This document shows, piece by piece, positions 60,292 to 64,000 of a stretch of 64,000 nucleotides of DNA. Position 1 is the first letter of the stretch. Each line of letters opens with the position of its first letter. The position numbers and the translations under genes were made by a program. The DNA comes from Rhodovastum sp963709085. Its GTDB lineage: Bacteria; Pseudomonadota; Alphaproteobacteria; Acetobacterales; Acetobacteraceae. Location of the stretch: positions 2,790,001 to 2,854,000 of the forward strand of contig CAVPVB010000007.1 in NCBI GenBank assembly GCA_963709085.1, in the 5' to 3' direction. The notes below the pieces were generated by a model, which saw only the letters and a program-made list of their open reading frames with translations, had not been told where the DNA came from and searched no databases.

Positions 60292-60771
60292 CTACGGCGC
60301 CTCGGCGGCCTCGGCGGCGAGCGCTTCGTCGATGTGCTGCAGCACGGCCTGCCGGTCGCCGGCCCCGAGCGCCGCGAGAGCCGCGGAAATGCGCTCCACC
60401 ACGGGCTGCCGGCTCGCCTGACCGGCGCGCGAGGGCCGCACCGAGCGAATCAGCGCCCGGCTCTCGGCCCGTTCCAGCGCCTCCTGCGCCTCGCCGGTGC
60501 GCCCGGCGGCGAGGGCGTGACGGGCGGCGTCCAGGAAGGCGGAGACCGGCGCGTTTTCGTCGATGGCCGGCGTCGGCAGGCGATAGCCGTACGGCACCGG
60601 CGCGGCGGTGGGGGCCAGATTGCTCGGCTGGTTGGAGGCGGGCAGCGACTGCCCGGTGCCGATCTCGTTGCCGGGCCGCACGTACTGGCCGCCCGGCGGG
60701 GGAGCTTGGGCCGCGGCCGGGGTGGCAAGCGCCGCCAGCAGGGCGATGCGCCAGGTAAGGGAGAGGCTCAT
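60292..60771 (-). CDS. Secreted hypothetical protein
   Basis: 159 residues from ATG 60771. Signal peptide 1-21 (WRIALLAALATPAAAQA), a Pro-rich segment with YVRPGNEIGTGQSLPASNQPS, then an Ala-rich helical domain (AFLDAARHALAAGRTGEAQE; ERISAALAALGAGDRQAVLQ) that could form a TPR-like helix pair. The arrangement 'YVRPGNEIGTGxSLPxSxxASN' is a pattern I associate with Acetobacteraceae. Function unknown. Confidence 0.7.
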   Translation of the reverse strand: MSLSLTWRIALLAALATPAAAQAPPPGGQYVRPGNEIGTGQSLPASNQPSNLAPTAAPVPYGYRLPTPAIDENAPVSAFLDAARHALAAGRTGEAQEALERAESRALIRSVRPSRAGQASRQPVVERISAALAALGAGDRQAVLQHIDEALAAEAAEAP

Positions 60772-60836
60772 GCCGCCGGCTCCTCTGCAATCCATTGGGG
60801 GAAGGGCCTTATTCATACCCCGCCACGCGGCGGCGG

Positions 60837-61235
60837 TCACGCCTCCTGGCGAAAAGCGTCGGTGATCCGGCGCACCGCCCCGGCCGCATCCACCAGCAGC
60901 ACGTCAAAGCGCACGCCGTTGCGGCCCCAGCCGGGATTGGCCGCCAGCAGGATGGCGGCGGCGCCCAGCAGGCGGGCGCGCTGGCGCGGCGACAGACTCG
61001 CCGCGGCGAGCGCCAGGGTGGGCCGGCTTTTCACCTCCAGCAGGGCGAGCAGCCCGTCCTTCTCGGCCACCGCGTCGATCTCGCCGGCCCCGGTGCGCAG
61101 GCGGCGGCCGAGAATGGTCCAGCCTTCCTGTTCGAGCGCCGCGCAGGCGGCGGCCTCGGCGTCGATGCCGCGGCGCTGGGCAGTGCGGCCGCGGCGGGCA
61201 AGCTGTGCGGATTTTAAGGAGTTGGGGGATATCAT
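60837..61235 (-). CDS. YraN family protein (UPF0102), endonuclease-like fold
   Basis: 132 residues. RRGIDAEAAACAALEQEGW, then GEIDAVAEKDGLLALLEVKSR gives the E-x-D...E-x-K catalytic core of the PD-(D/E)XK nuclease fold. Role uncertain. In alphaproteobacteria yraN usually follows rsmI; here rsmI lies about 53 kb away with an unrelated downstream neighbour. Confidence 0.9.
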   Translation of the reverse strand: MISPNSLKSAQLARRGRTAQRRGIDAEAAACAALEQEGWTILGRRLRTGAGEIDAVAEKDGLLALLEVKSRPTLALAAASLSPRQRARLLGAAAILLAANPGWGRNGVRFDVLLVDAAGAVRRITDAFRQEA

Positions 61236-61297
61236 GCGGCTGAGGTTTCCAGCATGTCCCGACGGCTGGCAACATGGCGCGATCAGGAGCGCACCCG

Positions 61298-63011
61298 ATG
61301 CGATTGCGACACGGTTTGGTTCTCGCCTGGGTCGCCCTGGCGGTGGCTTGCGGCCGGGCGGACGCGACCGAGCCCGTCCATACGCACCACCATATGATCG
61401 TCGCGGCCGAACCGCTGGCGGCCGCGGCCGGGCTGACCATCCTGCGCGCGGGCGGCTCGGCGGTGGATGCCGCCATCGCCGCCCAGCTGGTGCTGACGCT
61501 GGTGGAACCGCAATCCTCCGGGCTCGGCGGCGGCGCGCTGATGCTGCATTACGATGCCGTCACCGGCCGGGTGAGCGCCTGGGACGGCCGCGAGACGGCG
61601 CCGGCGGCGGCCGGTCCCGACCTGTTCCTGGCCGCCGACGGGCAGGAGCTGGACTTCCACGAGGCCGGAGTCGGGGGGCGGGCGGTCGGCGTGCCGGGCA
61701 CGCTGCGCATGCTGGAGGCGGCGCACCGCGCCTATGGGCGGCTGCCCTGGGAGCGGCTGTTCGCCGAGGCCATCCGGCTGGCCGAGCGGGGTTTTCCGGT
61801 GCCGCCCCGACTGGCCGCCGAGATCGCCGAGGACGCGCCGTTGCTGGGGTCGCGGCCGGCAACCCGGGCGTATTTCTACCGCCGCGACGGCACGCCACTG
61901 CCGGCAGGAGCCACGCTGGTCAACCACCCGCTGGCCGAGACGCTGCGGGCGCTGGCCGCCGGCGGGGCGGACGCGCTGCATCACGGCGCGCTGGCGGCAG
62001 CGATCGCGACGGCGGTGCGCACCGATGCCAACCCGGGCCTGCTGACCGCCGATGACCTGGCCGCCTATGCGCCGAAGCGGCGCGATCCGGTGTGCGGGGT
62101 GTACCGGGTCTGGGTGGTGTGCGGCATGGGGCCGCCCTCCTCGGGCGGGCCGGCGGTGCTGCAGAGTTCTGGGTCTGCTGGCGCATTTCGATGTCGGCGG
62201 TCTGATCCACGCGGCGGGCGTGCCGGGGGCGGATGCGGCGCATTTGCTCGTCGAGGCGGAACGGCTGGCCTGGGCGGACCGGGCGCTGTACCTGGCCGAC
62301 AGCGATTTTGTCCACGTGCCGCTGCGCGGCCTGCTGGCGCCGGATTACCTCAGCGTGCGGGCCCAACTGATCGACCGCGACCGGGCGATGGACCAGGTGC
62401 GGGCGGGCAACCCGGACTGGCAGGCGCCGGACCTCGCCCCCGCCCCGCCGCAGCCCGAGCACGGCACCAGCCAGATTTCGGTGGTGGATGATCAGGGCAA
62501 CGCCGTGACGTTGACCACCACGGTGCAGGACATGTTCGGGGCACGGCTGCTGGTGGGCGGGTTCCTGCTGAACGACGAGCTGACCGATTTTTCGTTCGCG
62601 CCCTCGGTGGCTGGCCGCCCGGTCGCGAACCGGATGGCGCCGGGCAAGCGGCCCCGCAGTTCCATGGCGCCGACGCTGGTGTTCGACCGCGCCGGACGGC
62701 TGCGCTTCGTGCTCGGCTCGGTGGGCGGGGCACGCATCATCGGCGATGTGGTGCAGGCGCTGGTCGAACTGCTGGATTGGAGCGTTTCCCCGGCGCAGGC
62801 GGCGGCGGCGGCGCATGTTTCCACCCTCGGCGAAACGGCCGATCTGGAAGCCGGCACCGGCGCGGCCGGGCTCGCGCCGGGGCTGGAGGCGCGCGGGCAA
62901 AAGGTGCGCAGCTACACGTCGATCAGCGGGCTGGGGATCATTGCGGTGACGCCGGAGGGACTGACCGGCGGGGCCGATCCGCGGCGGGAGGGGGTGGCGG
63001 TGGGGGACTGA
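61298..63011 (+). CDS. Gamma-glutamyltranspeptidase, frame broken by one extra base
   Basis: A periplasmic Ntn-hydrolase that processes glutathione and gamma-glutamyl compounds. Signal peptide (MRLRHGLVLAWVALAVACG) from ATG 61298 with AGGAG upstream; MVAAEPLAAAAG, GGSAVDAAIAAQ and SGLGGGALMLHYD follow. The first frame is lost after GGPAVLQ. Removing the A at 62165 gives VLGLLAHFDVGG, which continues to 63011. The autoprocessing site is EHGTSQISVVDDQGNAV (nucleophile Thr), and the small subunit ends with LGSVGGARI. All catalytic elements are intact on both sides of the break. Confidence 0.88.
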
Positions 63012-63094
63012 TCCGGCAGCGGCGTGCTGCAGGTTGCAAACCCGGCCGTATGCGTTATTCCCGCCGGCAAGACCCACGGAGGGAGAACACTAAC

Positions 63095-63874
63095 GTGTCC
63101 GTCACCAGCGAGCCCGCCCTGATTGAGATCAAGGGGCTCACGAAGCGTTTCGGCACTTTCACCGCGGTGGACCACGTGTCGTTTCAGGTTGCCCGCGGCG
63201 AGGTGCTGGGGTTCCTCGGCCCCAACGGCGCCGGCAAGTCGACCACCATGCGCATGCTGGCCGGCTTCGTCACGCCCACCGCCGGCACCGCCCGCATCTG
63301 CGGCCACGACGTGCTGACCGATTCGGTCGCCGCCCGCCGCTGCCTCGGCTTCCTGCCGGAAGGCGCGCCCAACTATCCCGAAATGACCGTGACCGCGTTC
63401 CTGACCTTCGCCGCCCGGGTGCGCGGCTATGTCGGGGCGGAACTGGACCACCGGGTGGGCCATGCGCTGCACCTGACCACGCTGGAAGGCGTGCGGTTGC
63501 AGCCGATCGAAACGCTGTCCAAAGGGTTCAAGCGCCGCGTCGGCCTGGCTCAGGCGTTGCTGCACGATCCGCCCGTGCTGGTGCTGGACGAGCCCACCGA
63601 CGGGCTGGACCCGAACCAGAAACACGAGGTGCGCAGCCTGATCGCGCGCATGGCGCCGGCCAAGGCGATCGTCATCTCCACCCATATCCTGGAGGAGGTC
63701 GACGCGGTGTGCACGCGCGCCATCATCATCGCCGCCGGCCGCGTGGTGGCCGACGACAAGCCGGCCGCCCTGGAGAAGCTGCACCCGTCCGGCAAGCTGG
63801 ACGATGTGTTCCGCCAGATCACCCAGCCCTCCCCCCCACCGAAGCGTGCTGCCCCCGCTGAGCGAGTCGCATAA
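63095..63874 (+). CDS. ABC transporter ATP-binding protein (ABC-2 type, GldA-like)
   Basis: 259 residues from GTG 63095, with GGAGGG upstream. Walker A GPNGAGKST, a signature loop LSKGFKRRVGLAQAL (Ser-Lys-Gly in place of Ser-Gly-Gly), Walker B VLVLDEPTDGLDPNQ and the His switch VISTHILEE. The MRMLAGFVTPTAGTARI context and the Ser-Lys-Gly variant are typical of GldA/NatA-like exporters. It forms an operon with the permease gene that starts 4 bases downstream. Confidence 0.93.
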   Translation: MSVTSEPALIEIKGLTKRFGTFTAVDHVSFQVARGEVLGFLGPNGAGKSTTMRMLAGFVTPTAGTARICGHDVLTDSVAARRCLGFLPEGAPNYPEMTVTAFLTFAARVRGYVGAELDHRVGHALHLTTLEGVRLQPIETLSKGFKRRVGLAQALLHDPPVLVLDEPTDGLDPNQKHEVRSLIARMAPAKAIVISTHILEEVDAVCTRAIIIAAGRVVADDKPAALEKLHPSGKLDDVFRQITQPSPPPKRAAPAERVA

Positions 63875-63878
63875 CGCC

Positions 63879-64000
63879 ATGCGCAATACCCTGATCGTCG
63901 CCCGCCGCGAGCTCGGCGGCTACTTCGCCACCCCCGTCGCGGTAGTATTCATCGTCATCTTCCTCGTCCTGCAGGGCGTGCTGACCTTCAACCTCGGCAG
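63879..64000 (+). CDS. ABC-2 type permease, N-terminal part (3' end outside window)
   Basis: ATG 63879 opens MRNTLIVARRELGGYFATPV, then a membrane segment (AVVFIVIFLVLQGVLTF), continuing beyond the window. The 'RRELxxYFxTPVAYVF' start is typical of the ABC-2 permeases paired with GldA-like ATPases. Co-transcribed with the ATPase gene. Confidence 0.85.
   Translation, partial: MRNTLIVARRELGGYFATPVAVVFIVIFLVLQGVLTFNLG

Noticed and set aside
3323..62165. Reading the nine frame breaks as programmed frameshifting
   Set aside because: There is no slippery heptamer or conserved downstream structure common to the sites, and genes such as hemW, csp and ggt are not known to use frameshifting.

Overview
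The window is one continuous stretch of a GC-rich alphaproteobacterial chromosome. Gene content and protein style point to the family Acetobacteraceae (Rhodospirillales): a serC-serA pair with a structured leader, holB-metG-tatD-MBL in one run, an MlaA homologue, proline-rich TonB, and a dense family of intergenic palindromic repeats. No phage, plasmid or rRNA genes were seen, and I recognised no tRNA gene or CRISPR array. The family assignment is inference from gene style; no marker tree could be run.

Layout. 0-7 kb: the end of a methyltransferase gene, hypF, a ZntB-like transporter, a c-type cytochrome, a YbaK remnant, hemW and a TonB-like gene. 7-17 kb: rsmI and an LpoA-like lipoprotein gene head to head, a PhoR-like kinase, pepN, a cold-shock gene with a small partner, hemolysin III, an M17 aminopeptidase and a MarR-type regulator. 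17-24 kb: a duplicated-domain secreted protein, then envelope-sugar genes (WecA/MraY-type transferase, FlaA1/CapD-type dehydratase, DegT-type aminotransferase) with pyrF between them, and a lytic transglycosylase. 24-33 kb: a histone-H1-like protein, a DUF4139 protein, a large SNF2/SWIM helicase, and a slipin/NfeD pair. 33-46 kb: serC-serA, GNAT, the holB-metG-tatD-MBL operon, a TMEM175-like channel, mlaA, a membrane glycosyltransferase-like gene and comM. 46-59 kb: an accessory-looking block with long AT-richer gaps, a DoxX/NDH-2 fusion, a NarL-type regulator, a four-PAS hybrid kinase with receiver and HPt domains, radC, a transposase remnant, a second lytic transglycosylase with tandem C-terminal repeats, an RpfF-type diffusible-signal-factor synthase and an unrecognised helical protein. 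59-64 kb: lipoproteins, yraN, gamma-glutamyltranspeptidase and the start of an ABC transporter operon.

Two patterns run across the whole window. First, a palindromic repeat family occurs about ten times, mostly as terminator-like hairpins between genes. One copy lies in frame inside hypF, another forms the 5' end of a lytic transglycosylase gene, and another supplies the stop codon of a GNAT gene. Second, eight otherwise well-conserved genes contain nine reading-frame breaks. All nine are single-base insertions, and six fall in only two short sequence contexts. A systematic sequencing or base-calling error is the simplest reading, so these genes should not be called dead without checking raw reads.

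The best candidate for a new system is the 48.7-58.4 kb block: an RpfF homologue with the catalytic Glu pair at the expected spacing, an adjacent protein of unknown function, and nearby a hybrid kinase with the HK-REC-HPt order of RpfC but PAS domains in place of membrane segments, plus a NarL-type regulator.
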